Origin: Naganishia liquefaciens
Taxonomy: Eukaryota; Basidiomycota; Tremellomycetes; Filobasidiales; Filobasidiaceae
Assembly: GCA_013423385.1 (NCBI GenBank)
Contig: BLZA01000011.1
Location: 929,174 to 993,173 of the forward strand
DNA: 64,000 bases
Direction of reading: 5' to 3'
In this document: one piece after another, positions 25,082 through 42,095 of the stretch
How positions within the stretch are numbered: the stretch's first letter is position 1
How the letters are laid out: the number at the start of each line of letters is the position of its first letter
The notes under the pieces: model-generated
Database searches by the model: none
Told to the model about the DNA's origin: nothing
The model's input: only the letters and a program-made list of their open reading frames with translations
Made by a program: the position numbers and the translations under genes

Positions 25082-25942
25082 TCGTGTGTATGGTGGACCT
25101 CCGTAGGCGGAGATTCTTGAGATAATGATTCACTCTTTCCCCCGAAAGCTTCACCGCATTTTGACTTGTCGAGCTAAAATTGACGGCCGCTCGTCCAGAG
25201 AATGGCACAGCTCTCGACATCGGGAGCCTCGCGCATCCAACAGGGCCGGAGTCTTAGACGATCAAGGTATTCACCGATTTACAATGTCGATAATGACGGG
25301 GCCATGGCGTCTTCAGCCAGCCAGTGATATTCAGCGTGATTCATGCCAACAATTCCCAGCAGAGAGGCGAAGCAGCGATCGGCTTGCATCACGTGTAATC
25401 ATCGGGGCAGAGTTGGCAGACTATATGAGTGTCTGTGTTGCCAACGGAGTGTCACCACCTCAGCTCGTCATGCATGATCAGCACCTCATCTGGACGTGGG
25501 GAGTCATGACCTGTCCGTCGGATCGCGATCCTCTCAGATGACGAGAACGGCGACCTCTACCGTGCACATGTCCTTCGCCCTGTCTGTGTATTTGTCAAAC
25601 GGATGATCGATCATCCGGGATGAGCCCTGTTATGCAGATGTTTATCTTGGTTTTGTAGATTTCAGTTTACAACGTTTGCGCTCGTTTGAGTAACAATGGC
25701 TGCCCGTCTCGGTTACTTGACAGCCAGTGCCATACAAGGTTCTGAGATGTTCACATCATTACATGCATCTGTTGTGATGCGATGCATATTGAACAATTGT
25801 GTGGCTTCAAGTTGTGGTGGCTTTGCTTCACCTGCCTCACCTGCCTCCTATTTCATCTTGGTAGATGTCGGTCATGAAGGCATAGCTTCCTCTGCCTCTG
25901 TGAAGCTCCTCACTGTTGATAATGTTGCTCGTGCTGCATATC
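25082..25942. other. intergenic
   Basis: PPR promoter plus 3' flank of the Q-rich regulator. A plus-strand open frame at 25696-26070 is only the complement of the regulator's poly-glutamine C-terminus and 3' flank. Confidence 0.4.
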
Positions 25943-28900
25943 TCATGGTGGTGGTTGCTGCTGTTGCTGCTGCTCATGTTGTAGCTGCATTTGCTGATTC
26001 GCGGTTAACTGCGGCGGTTGTGGAGATTGCGGAAGGGCCCTCTCAGCCATATCCAGGCCACGGCTGGTAGGCGGATGGTGAAACATGCTGGTTGCAAGAA
26101 GTTGCGGATCGCCCGCCATCATGTGTTCGAAATTGACATTGTCGAACATGGAAGGATCCATGTGTACCATAGGGTGATTCACGTCTAGGGCCAATTCTTG
26201 ACCCATTCCTGATAGCTGGGAATGAAATGACGATGTCATAGAGTCATTGCTGAAGAAGCTTTCAGCTAAACCCTCTAATTGAAGCGGAGATGGCTTACTG
26301 CTCATTGACGTCTCGCAAAGGGCTGTCAATCAAACGCATGGCGTCTTCCTGTTTGATATCGCCTACGGAGGTTTGAGGGTGGTCTGACCCGTTCATAGCC
26401 GAAAGCATCAACCCCGCTGGTGTAGTATTGGATGCCGCATTGCTGCACATTCTGAATGAGCGAATGGAAAATGACGACTTGATGTTGATAAATACATACC
26501 TCGTTTCGAGGTGTCCGACAGGGAGGAAAAACCGTGTGGACACCGATAGCTCTTTCCCGTTCGCATCGCGGAACTATACCATGCGCGAATGCGACGGTCA
26601 GCATATATTGGACGGTAACACGGAAAGGACTTACCAAAGCAGTCACTGTGATGTCGGCAGACGAGTCACCTTCCAGTGGGATACCCTCCAAACCCTTGAC
26701 ATCCTCCTTGAATTCGAGCCAAGATGGAAGGCCTTCGAATTTCCAATCCACCTTGAGGTTGCTGGTAGAGGCTTGAGGATCCCATACTTTGGGCTGCCAG
26801 GCGAATTTGGCGCCATACCAAGCATGTAACGGCTCCGGCAAATGGATTTTGCGTTGAAATGGACGGAAAATCCACTGGCCGTCGGGCAATTTTTTGGCAT
26901 CCACGTTCCAGATATGATTGCCTTTTGACTTTGACTTCTTGCCATCATCGTTGAATCGGGAGATCAACTTCTGGTTCCAAAGGTAGGATTTGATCTTCTT
27001 GGCGGGTAGAGTCTCCTCAAGGATACCTTTGCGTTGCAACTGGAAGCGCAGAATACGTTAGCTGGCCGCGATGAAAAGGTCGAAAGTGTACTTACCAACT
27101 CGGAAAAGGCATTCGTGAAAGCCTGGATCCGAAACTTGAAGGGTCGGAAGTCGGTAGACGCGTCCAATCTGTCCATTTTCTTCTTCATCAAGGGTTGATG
27201 TATGAGCTCGCCTTTGGCATCTGTTGCGTTGACTGTTCGACAGGGTCTCTGGATCAGAACAGAGCACAGCCAGACAACGTTGGGACTCACGATCGGAACA
27301 GATATGGTTCAGGAATCCATACATGATTTTGTCCAGCTGTAGACGGATCTCATCAGATATTAGATCCGGTGGCTGGATGAGTGCAGTGTCCGGCGCTAAT
27401 GCCGCGGGATCTGAGCTTCTGCGACGTTTTGAAGGGCGACGTTTGAGCTGTCCGTCATCATCGTCGGAATCGTCAAGATCGTCTTCGAAGTCGCCATCGT
27501 CTACCGCATTGTCGGTATCCATTCCAGCGGCCTGATTAAGCGGAATCATAGGCTGTGAGGAAGCAATAGCGGTCATCCCCAATGAATTCAAAGTGGGTAT
27601 CGCTCCTGTCGTAATGCTTCTCGTGTCACCTACCCGAGGTCTGGGTGCAATCAACCGTCCGTCCACAATCGACCCACGACGCCCAAGAGATGTTGGTTGT
27701 TGTATCGGTACCATCGTCGGAACAGGATACTTGGCGTCAACCATAACATGTTGCGTCGGCCAGTTTTGCATGGGTGGGTCCATAGAAACAGGTATGCCCG
27801 TGGGGTGACCGAATGGATAAGGCATGATTGGGGGAGCGTTGCTGACATGAGACAGCGGGGACGGGTTTGCTGGGATATGAGTTTGTGTTACCATCTGAGG
27901 CATAGCGGCGCCAGCAAGCGTCGGCATCGCGTTCATGGGAACAGCCATCATCGGCTGGGAAGCCCCGCCAGCCTGAGGGTACGAATGAGCATGTACCAAC
28001 TGCGGTGGAACCATCGGTTGCGACGACCCCGCTTGTGATCCAGCATTTTCGATGCCATCCATCTCTTGCTCCAGACGGATGTGCTTGTTCTGAGATGCTG
28101 CGTCACCCTCTGACATAGGTGACTCTGGTGCCGCTCGTTTCGTACTGCTAGCTGCCCGGGACAGTTCCACAGGAGCGAGCAGACCTCCAGAGTTTGGCAC
28201 GATAGCGCTCCCCGAAGCTTCGTGAGCGTTCGGGCCAGAGCTACTTGATGGGCCAAGGCCGATATTGATCGGTGTCACAGATTCCATGCGGTTGTTGACA
28301 CTCTGACCCATTGATAAAGGACTGGCCTGCCGGTGAACAGCTGTATTGAACGCCGACATGTGACCGGGAGCCGAGGCCGCGGTCGAAGGAGTTTTTGGCT
28401 CGTTCTCCTTGTTGACTATGGCCTTCTTGATGTCGTTTAGATATTCATCTACGGCCATCGGGTGGTTCAGCTGAGCCTCATTAATGGCAGCGGTCAATTT
28501 GTTTTGCAGACTGTAAGGTTATTTTGGTCAGTCAAACAGTTCTCGCGCTTTGTTATGAGACTTACTTGGTCAAAAATGTCAGCTTGTCCCTCAACTCGTG
28601 CGACAATGCTTCGACCTGAGAATTATCCGTCGTCACGGTCAACGGCGGCACGTGATTGGGGTTCTGCCCGTCCAAAGATGTGTTGCCCTGGGAGCTCATG
28701 CCCGCATTCATCTGCATCATTCCGCCCATTCCTTGAGCGCCTCCAGCGACGGATGATCGTCTGCTCTCTAGCATGCTCCTGTTGCCAGCTCCATCTTCAC
28801 CGGAACCGGCGGAGCCGGCAGCTTGTGTCGATGGATGGAAAGACGCCTGAGAGTTGGACAATGACATCGGTACGGACATTCGTATTTCGTTCATGCCGAG

Positions 28901-30453
28901 TCCGAAAGCCATTGCTTGATTTTCAAGCGTCGGCACCGGATTGAACTCTTGCAGCGATCGTGGTGCTTCTTGGCGGTTGCTGTTGGCGGTCGTCGTCCTC
29001 TGCGGCGTTGTCAATGATGGGTTCATGAACAGGTTGTGATCCACTTCCTGGGAAGTCATATGCGCGCCAGGACTCGGAGGAGCGGTATGAGGGATACTTG
29101 CCTGGGAAGGCTGTACGTTGAAAGGCGACGCAGCGACAGGAGAGGGGCCCTGAGTGTGCGGCATATGCTTATTGACCGTAAACATGCCTTCGGGAGTGCC
29201 ATGCATGTTCCCGTTGCGCACGGGAGTGGACGTGAAAGCATGTTGAAATCCGGCAGCTAATTGAGGGGGCATCACCGGTACCGTTCCCACTGTCATGCCT
29301 CTTGGTCGAGTATAAGCAGGATGAGGCTGTTGCGCTTGTTGAGTGGCAACTGCCGCGGGCGTGGTGAAAGGAGCCGTACCGTTAGTGACGCGAGTCGCAA
29401 CAGGGCTAACAGGCTGCGATATCGGCATGCGTGCGTCTGGCGGTAGCTGCACCTGAATGTTCTTCATTGCATTCATGATGGCAATCTGCTGTTCCACGGA
29501 ATGGCCGGCAGGTGGATTCATTTGCGTGCCCATGCCATAATGACCATGGGGTCCAGCGGAAAGCCCATTGATGGGGAAGTAAGCGTTCTCCAAACCTTGC
29601 GAGGGTGATGATCCGATATTTTGGGCGTGCTCTGGCGAAACATTGTTCGAATGGTCCACCGAAGGGCGAGCAGGACTTGTGTTCATGATGTTGGCGCTCG
29701 GCTCAGCGGGAAGATCCAGGGGAAAACTGAATCTATATTCGGCGAAGTGAGACGGTTGCGAAACACTCCTTGCCCTCGTCTGCTGCGGCTGCTGCTGCTG
29801 TTTTTGCTGTTGAGAAAGATGCTGCACAACCTGGGCAGTCTGCTGAGCCTGGTGCGCCTGTCGTAGTTTTTCCAGGTGCTGTGCTTGCTGGAAATGTTCC
29901 TGCGCTTGTCGAAGGTACTGCTGGATATCGGCCGATGTCTGGGAATCTGAAGCTTGCTGGTAGCCCTCAGCCCCCGCGGTAGATTCAGCGTTGGTAGCAA
30001 TTCTGCCGGAGAGCATGTCAGTTTCACTAAGGACCGACGTGAAAGACGTCAATAGCCTGCCACTTACGTGGATACTGGGGACGTCAGGGTCGAACCGATG
30101 TCTTCCCTTACAAGTCCAGCGGTATTCAGATTCCACAAACGTCCTCCTTCGCCGAAGAAACGGGCCGTCTCCTGCTCGAAGCTGCCTTCTGTACCGCTCG
30201 TATCGATCGGTATTCCCGGTATTCCCTGGAACCCCGTTTGATCGCTGACACCCAGCTGACCAGATCTGGCAAGCGACGATGTAGAGTCGGTACGACTGTG
30301 GGACGGATCGCCAAAAGTCGAGGATGCTTGACTCGCGTAGCTCTCCGTGTGCTTATGGTTTCTCCTGACCGCTGAGTCGTCTGTCGTGATCGATGCAGCA
30401 GGTTGTGCAAACGTGTGATCGGTTTGACCGGTATCAATGCTAAAGTGCTGCAT
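25943..30453 (-). CDS. glutamine-rich putative transcriptional regulator with Ig-like (He-PIG-type) C-terminal domain
   Basis: Eight exons splice cleanly into one frame from MQHFSIDTGQTDHTFAQP (30453) to a poly-Gln/Pro tail and stop at 25943. Introns lie near 30025-30067, 28508-28563, 27239-27292, 27040-27096, 26575-26632, 26456-26503 and 26250-26298. The order is: Ser/Thr-rich N-terminus; Gln-rich coiled-coil-like segment (EHFQQAQHLEKLRQAHQAQQ); long Pro/Met/Gln-rich region; helical EAQLNHPMAVDEYLNDIKKA; basic patch KRRPSKRRRSSD; and an ordered region (RPFKFRIQAFTNAFSELLQR, GILEETLPAKKIKSYLWNQK). Then comes LPSWLEFKEDVKGLEGIPLE, which looks like a cadherin-like He-PIG fold (LPSWL, G-x-P). 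The basic and Gln-rich composition suggests nuclear function; no classic DNA-binding domain is seen. I do not recognise an orthologue by name. Confidence 0.82.
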
Positions 30454-31898
30454 AAATGCAGACTACGCAGATGAGATTTTTGCGAGGCGTTGCCGGAGAT
30501 GAGCCTGGAGGGCCAGCGGTCCAGCGTTGCTCGTGCGAGAAGGATGTTGGAAGGTGTTTCAACGAGCAATCGACAGCTCAAGGTGGAATAGGCGAAATAG
30601 CGGTGAAGTCGCAAATGGTGGGTCGACAGGACTGCTGAGTTGTCGAGCCGTCCACTTTTTTGATTGCGGTCGTGTTATGCTGCAGCTTGCGGAGTAGCAC
30701 TCCAGGACGGATCACGGTTGCGAGGAACACCGAAGAGACACAGTTGTTCCGTCGCTAAGTCATCTATGTTGGAATTGACGAACGATGTCTCGACAAAAGG
30801 CTGCAATGGCTGCGGTATAGCCCGCACACGGCTCCCGAATGTAAGAGATTGAACCAGAAGGGGATCAGGGGATCAACGACTCTTGTGTGTCAATCAGTCG
30901 TGTAAGCCTGCTCATTCCCGTGAGCATCCTCCGCACCCTCCCTTCCTCGCTCGCAGGAAATTCGCCCACAGCTCGTGGCAGCTCGCTCGTGGCTCCTCGC
31001 GCTTCCAGGCCCCGACTTTGTCACATTGAGCAATTTTGAGATCTCCCGGGGAATGGCCAGCTCTCGCCGAGACTGTTGGATTTGCCCCCGAGGCTTCCAG
31101 CATGAGGTTACGTTTCCTATGTGGGAGTTTTTCATGACGGGTTTTCTTTTTCTGGTTTATTAGCTGGCCATATGGCTACACATGTCCCACTTGAGTAGAT
31201 AGTTGAGTCTATCTTCAGCAACCTATGCTGAGACTTCCGCTGTTTCATAATGAAATATTGCCGTGCCGCCTGTTCTCGTACGTAGCGTGGCGGTCTCCAT
31301 ACGAAGGTTCCGCTGCCTTGTATGAGACCTTGAACACCGACATCCTTCCAATATATATAGCGAACCGTCAAAGAGCTCATCAGCGACCCAGAAAGGATGT
31401 CGGACCGGTCGGCCAGCTCACAAGGTGTCCCTTTCAAGAATGTTTTGCGGTTGCTGTTGCGATTCTCATTATCGCATAATAAAATGCGATAGCCGAATAA
31501 TGCAATTGCGGAGGGTGCTGTCGGTCGAACGGAGTATCGAGCAGTCGATATTGATATCCGCAATGGATGTGTCTGAGCACGCGATCATCGACCATGCAGG
31601 AAGAATAATTATCTGCCTTGATATTCCGGACGGATGCTCTAGACGACAACTTGGCATCTGGTGTACTATCCATCTCGTTGGCACAAGTCTCGGTCATAAT
31701 ACCACAGCAGTTATACAGAGGCTGAGATTGCCAGTGAAGAAGACTCAGGTCGAGATATTTCGCTGAGCTGTGAACATCAAGGATTCTCTCTAAAGGCGGC
31801 TCAGGCAGTGAGGCGGCTGTATGTAAGCCCAACTTTTTCATGTCTCTCGAAGTTTTCGGATTCTACTGATGTTCTTCTTTTTCTACCTGATCTTGCTT
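30454..31898. other. long upstream region of the Q-rich regulator
   Basis: 1.4 kb without a supportable gene. Long upstream regions or leaders are common for fungal regulators. Short minus-strand frames with upstream ATGs exist, but I cannot assign them. Confidence 0.4.
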
Positions 31899-33433
31899 CT
31901 AATTCTGCTTCGTCGCCTTTACAATCACTGGAATCATCTCGCCCGTCCCCAGCGAGTAAGGTCGGTGACGAAGGACCGTCAGAAGAGATCTCAGGGCACA
32001 AGAGTGCGAAGTGATAGAAATGTCTGCAAAGGTCAAGGCGCCGTCACAACAATATTCTTCTCGCACACAAGAGGCACTCACAAGTGTTGTCGTTCTCACT
32101 GAACAACTGGAACATGGCGTTTCGCAGCCTCTCCCTTCTGTTCAACTCGGTTTCGCGCTCATCTGGATCGGAATATAAGCTGTCTGTGATGACCATAAAA
32201 AAGATCGAATTGCATACCGGGCTTCCACCAAGGGTCCTCCTCGGCAAACTCTGGCTCAAAGCCATAGGTGGGGAATCGCTCTTGCAAGTACGACTGAGGG
32301 ATGATCTAATAAGCTTTGAAATTCGTTTTCACGATACCGTGCGCTTGCCTTGCTCCTGCGCATGTCGCATGTGTGTTCTCCGTAAATTTCTCGGAGCGCC
32401 TGCAATAGCAAGACATTGATCAGCTCAAATGATAAGTCAGAATCGAGAAGAACGATTGCTATGTACCTCAACGAAAATCGGCTGCTTGTCGTCTAGAATG
32501 TCGCCGAAGCTCAAGCGCATGGTATCTGCCGTCCTGGTCAAGGGGCTGCAGAGCCATGTCTCTGGCATGGGCGCGCCGAGTGCGAGATTGCGCTTCCAAC
32601 CTTCTTGGACTGCCTGTAGACCATGAGGATGGGTTGAGCTGATTCACATCAAGTGACCTTTCGAGAATTACCAGAGCTTGCGATTGGCCTAGCGGGGTGA
32701 GCTCGGCATCGGGTCCCCAAACGATTTTGCCATCTCCGTTCCGCTTGGTGTAATCCAGTTCCCAGCTCTGTCAAAAACATGGTATCAAGATCACAGCAGA
32801 CTCTGCGAATTTTCAACAAACGCTTACCACAGGGTCATACTGTTCAGCGCCGTAATTGTGCCATCCTTGACCGTGTCGACCGCAAAAGAGAACCTTGTAC
32901 TTGACGTTCTGTGGAGCCTCCTTCTGAAGTTCTAGAAGCCAATGATCAGCGCCTATACGCCTTGAGAAAGATCTTTGCAACATACTGGCTACAGCTTCTT
33001 TGAATTTGGTCCACCGCTCAGGCGTTTCATCGAGAAGACCGAAGCCGGTCTGCAACTGTGGGATCCGATTCAACGCATTAATGTCAGCGATCTGCAATTG
33101 TCTGCTCCCGAGACATACCATCTGCTCCGGCGTGAGCTTGTGAGAAGCCTCATCACTCTGCCTGAATAGACCCTGAGCGATTTCAAACCGCCAAGTGCCT
33201 TTCGATTCATCGTAATCGTCCGGTTCATCGTGTGTGGCGTATGCTGCAAAAGCCGCACGAATTTTCTCGTCCGCTCCTCCAGGCTTGTAATCAGGTGTCC
33301 ATCCTTTGCTTGTCGCCTTGTATTCGGCGATCGCAGCTTGTATATGTGGTGGAAGTTGAGTGAATGCCTTGGATGCCGAAGTTTCGTTGGGGTTCGAGGG
33401 AACCTGGGCAGCTTCAGTAGCGGGGATGGCCAT
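31899..33433 (-). CDS. Pmu1-like histidine phosphatase superfamily protein (paralog B)
   Basis: Second Pmu1-like protein. It starts at 33433 with MAIPATEAAQVPSN and splices through TWRFEIAQGLFRQSD, FGLLDETPERWTKF, VLFCGRHGQGWHN (phosphohistidine RHG motif), DAELTPLGQSQA, WLCSPLTRTADTMRLSF, REIYGEHTCDMRRSK, SYLQERFPTYGFEPEF, DPDERETELNRRERL and YISITSHS (second catalytic histidine). It ends GEMIPVIVKATKQN at 31899. The intron at 32294-32348 has a GC donor (GCAAGC); the same position in paralog A uses GT. The family includes phosphatases acting on small phosphorylated compounds; the substrate here is unknown. Seven or more short introns. No signal peptide, so probably cytosolic. Confidence 0.9.
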
Positions 33434-34064
33434 GGTCGGGTATACGTGAGATATTCCTGGTATTGCCTGCAAGTCCGAGATATCGTATGAGGGGTTAGCC
33501 GCAAGGCAGTGAGTTTCGCTGGGGGGAATGCCAGCGTCCGCTGCGAGTAAACGTTTATAAGAAGGGGGAGCTCAGCGATCGGCGATCCAGTCATTTGAAC
33601 TGTCATTTTCGGCTAGCGCCGCGACGCCACTATGACGGGTTTCAAGAACGCAACCGACGATGTTGGTGTCGAGGGAGCTGATCAAGGTGCAAGATAAAGT
33701 ATTCATTGTTGACATCCGAGAGGAGATGCGCGCCTCCGATGCACTGCCGTGGTTACCGTTTCTCAATGAGGCAAATGAGGCGAGAGGTTAAAGATAGGTA
33801 AAGCAAATGTGAACCATGTTCATCATGTATCATGTAAAATCCAAATGTCTACAAGTTTCAATCGAGAACAATCTCAAGGATGCCAATCTAGAGCGAGAGA
33901 CTGATCAGGAATCCCACAAAGGTAACGGGTATAGTTTGGCGAAAGCATCGAGTTGTCTTTGAATGATCCCGACGAGGTGGATGGTGCAAGAGCGAAAAGC
34001 GAAGGGCTGCAATAGCGGTTGGGATTGGTGAATCCAGAAGTGGATCCGATGGTGGTTCGAGCGT
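33434..34064. other. intergenic
   Basis: Promoter of paralog B and 3' flank of histone H4; nothing else identified. Confidence 0.4.
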
Positions 34065-37168
<3,104 letters not shown>

Positions 37169-37712
37169 TGCTGTACGACGAACCGTTCGCGGCGAATACA
37201 GTTGATGAGGGGATTGGGGGGATTCTACAATACCCAGCGATGAAGAGAAGAGCGACTAGTCTACGCGGACCGCTTGAAGCTCGTGGACCACGCCGGTCTT
37301 ATCCGAAAGAAATGTCGATCGCCTCGAACCCGTTTCCATCAGCTCTTCCACCATACTTTCATCCACTTATATTGATTCGCGAATTCATAAACGCTCGGGT
37401 CTCTTGTCGATGGAGCAGGAAACGACGCACTCAAGCTGGAAACCTCACGACTTCGGATTCTTGTGGTAAGAAGCTTGCTTAGCTTCCATGAACTCTCAGA
37501 TCTGATTTCCACACAGAGGTTCGGTGCAGCTTTCTGAAGGGTGGATTGAGATTATATCATGCTTGTCCACAACGTGTACAATTTGCATTCTGTACCGCTC
37601 CGGGCCGATGGAGATCTTCTGCCTTCAGGCTCTGTATGCTCGGCATCCTCACTTGCCGTTGCGGCATCTGCACCCTTCCGGAAGAATTCAGCTACGCAAG
37701 GCCAAGGGCAGC
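37169..37712. other. intergenic
   Basis: 544 bases: promoter of the iminopeptidase and 3' flank of the carrier gene. Plus-strand frames here are complements of carrier exons. Confidence 0.4.
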
Positions 37713-39422
37713 CTACTGGTCCTCGTAATATCGCTCGCCGTATCGCTCGAATGGCTCGCTCTCTATCCATCGGTTGACAGCATCAATCATAGTCCACTGC
37801 GGATTGAGGATCGCTTAGAATGTGTAGGATGACGCAGAACGTCGGCCGATCTCGACTTACCAGAAGACCGTGCGTTAATACAGAACGCATCATCGAGATG
37901 CCCAGACTGCGATGTGATGTCAGGTGAAATTGCATGGTAAGGGCACTGCTTGTGACTCACCCGCGGTATAGTCTCGATATACCGGTCAGCAATGGCTGAG
38001 GGTTCGCCTCGTCTCTCCCTCTCACTAGCCTCGAGAGCTGAGTCAAGAATGGCCTGCCTTTGAGGCCTGATAGCACACGCTGTTGTGTCCTCGTCTGCAG
38101 CGCAGCACTGGTTAGTCTTGATTTCCCTCCAATCCGAAGCGATCCCACCTTGATAGCCTGTAAAGCACGATAAATTGCGCGTCAGTGACCTGTAATTTAA
38201 GAAGATATCTGCCAGTCACTCACGTCGACCGGGTAAATCAATGCCCAACTAGTAACTCCTGCAACAGCTCCTGCTGAGAAAGGTATCAAGCTGGCTGGGA
38301 GCCAGCCTTTTGCCCATTCCGGTACGGGACCCTGCCTGTCCGTCACTGGGTCCCGTCCGAGTACGTATCGGAAGACATCGTATTCCGCGAAGTATAAAGC
38401 TGTTCCTAATGTATCTCTCACTAACACAATATATATGAGCTTTTGAAGTACTCGAACACTTCAGACAGACCTGAATGCAGTTTGAAGCCTGCCCAAAGGC
38501 CTGTAATCCCCTTCTCCCTGTAAATGTCTTTGACGGCAGGCCATGTTCCTGGCGGCTTGTAATTAGCCATAATATTCTTGCTGGCATGAATGGCTGGGTC
38601 AAATTTTCTGCCCATGGAGAGGAACCGCAGGCGCTCTGCCCTCTCAAGCCTATCCCTTGCGATTTGATATTCTAGTTGTCTTCGCACTTTGACAAGCTCG
38701 AATGGACAAGATCCGATAGACACGACGGCGCCCGATGCGGCTCCAGCGATGGAGGATGTCAAAGCAACATTGGTGATGGATGGAGTTGCGAAAAGGCCGA
38801 GTCCTGCACCGTTCTGGAAAGCATGTTTTACACGAGACGTTATCGTTGACGTTCCGGTCGTTCTTCTTTCCTCGTCGCCCAGTCCGGTGATTCCGTCTTG
38901 GCGCCTCGATGGATTAGCGCCGTTATTGACAAAGCGCTTGGTCGAGGTATAGATCGTGAATGATATCGACCGGACGGCAGCAATGGTTATTAATGGCAGA
39001 GGAAAGCCCCTCCAGAGTCCTGCGAGACCTTCCTCCTTGATAACGTCTGCAGCCAATCTCGGAAGGGATATAGGCTCTCGCGTCGACTGAAGCCGCGATT
39101 TCAGCGAGTCAAGCTGCACAGGAAATGTTGTATGCCATTAGCTTCATGACAGCGCGAATCATCGGGATGAATATGCTACCTACCGGATAACCTGTAAAAG
39201 TCGAAACCAATGAAGCTGTTCCTGCGGCCACGACCTTTTGCGGACAAAGGTCAACTACTGCTAAGCATCAGTGTCAAGGGTGGAGCCTACGGTGTTATTC
39301 CCTGTCGCAAGCTTGCATCAGTTCTTTCGCCAGAGCGGTCAAGTTAGTACAAATGACCCACGTTTCATCCACTCATCTGCCTCCTTCAGCGGCGAGGCAT
39401 TCCCACGTTCGCTAATTGCCAT
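37713..39422 (-). CDS. mitochondrial carrier family (SLC25) transporter, substrate unknown
   Basis: Three carrier repeats are visible. Repeat 1: AAGTASLVSTFTGYP then LDSLKSRLQST (PLDSLK across an intron). Repeat 2: SSIAGAASGAVVSIGSCP then FELVKVRRQLEY (PFELVK). Repeat 3: FSAGAVAGVTSWALIYPVD then AIKV (PVDAIK across an intron). These match the PX(D/E)XX(K/R) signature of the inner-membrane carriers. Internal half-repeat motifs EEGLAGLWRGFPLPL and EKGITGLWAGFKL are also present. The C-terminus is WTMIDAVNRWIESEPFERYG, ending at 37713. The proposed start at 39422 (MAISERGNASPLKEADEW) depends on one inferred intron, so the first about 25 residues are less certain. The loop after repeat 1 is long and contains a low-complexity stretch. 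Confidence 0.9.
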
Positions 39423-39862
39423 CAGACATTCGCCGCCTTGCCAGGTATGGGAATGATGGCGGGAATGATGGCACGAAGAGTCTCGAGTGTCGATGCGGTG
39501 TGTCTTTGGCTGGCTCCTTGAAGGCTCCAGAAACGATACATCATTGCGTTCGTCATTATACCAGCATGAACGATGAAACAACCGACGGGCGCAAAGCGCG
39601 ATCGGAAACTGTCTCACAAGTTTTGATTTCCTTGTCGGACCAGTTGCGGAAAGCCGAAGGACAAACACTTGCCGCACTGATTGACGGAGCACCGGGCTGC
39701 CGAGTTCACTTTCAGCATCAGTGAAAGGAGAAGATGTTGGACAGATGTATGCAGCAATCACCGGAGCACCATGTTCAGGTGTTACAAAGACAGAATCTAT
39801 CTTATCGAGATACCGCATGAGAAGACTGCTATGGCACTTTACACGATCTAAGGTGCCAACGG
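39423..39862. other. intergenic
   Basis: 440 bases between the carrier start and the RVB2 stop; open frames on both strands have no domain. Confidence 0.4.
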
Positions 39863-41782
<1,920 letters not shown>

Positions 41783-42095
41783 AACGGTTTTGTTTGCGGG
41801 ATCTGGCTCTGTGTGTGACAGAAGTGTTTCTCTATCCCGCCTTCTAGCGAACCCAAGATTCGAAACTATCCTTTGTGCTTTACACGTCCAGGACTCGTGT
41901 TCATCACCACGTTGGATTGCATTTGCTGATTGCTCATCCCGAGCATTGGCAGTCCTCCTTGCCTGCACGTGATCTGCTCCGCGATCGCTGCTGCTGCCCA
42001 CCTACCCCGCGAGAGCAGAAGTCATTCCGGCATCATGAAGACGTAGGTGCGAAACCGGCACAGAGGACGTTCATTCGCCGTCACGGAACGCCGCC
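41783..42095. promoter_or_regulatory. shared divergent promoter of RVB2 and HDA1
   Basis: 313 bases between the two start codons; the HDA1 start has a strong context (CCGCCATGG). No TATA box is evident. Confidence 0.55.

Noticed and set aside
25696-26070. Plus-strand protein in an Ala/Val-rich frame
   Set aside because: It is the complement of the CAG-rich (poly-Gln) end of the regulator gene on the minus strand and its 3' flank.
29683-30027. Repeat element or microsatellite in the CAG/CTG-rich stretch
   Set aside because: The repeat-like bases encode Gln-rich protein in the correct frame of the regulator; the codons are mixed CAG/CAA, not a pure tandem repeat.
39416-39724. 102-codon plus-strand open frame near the carrier start
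   Set aside because: No domain, no promoter features, and it overlaps the likely first exon of the carrier gene on the other strand.
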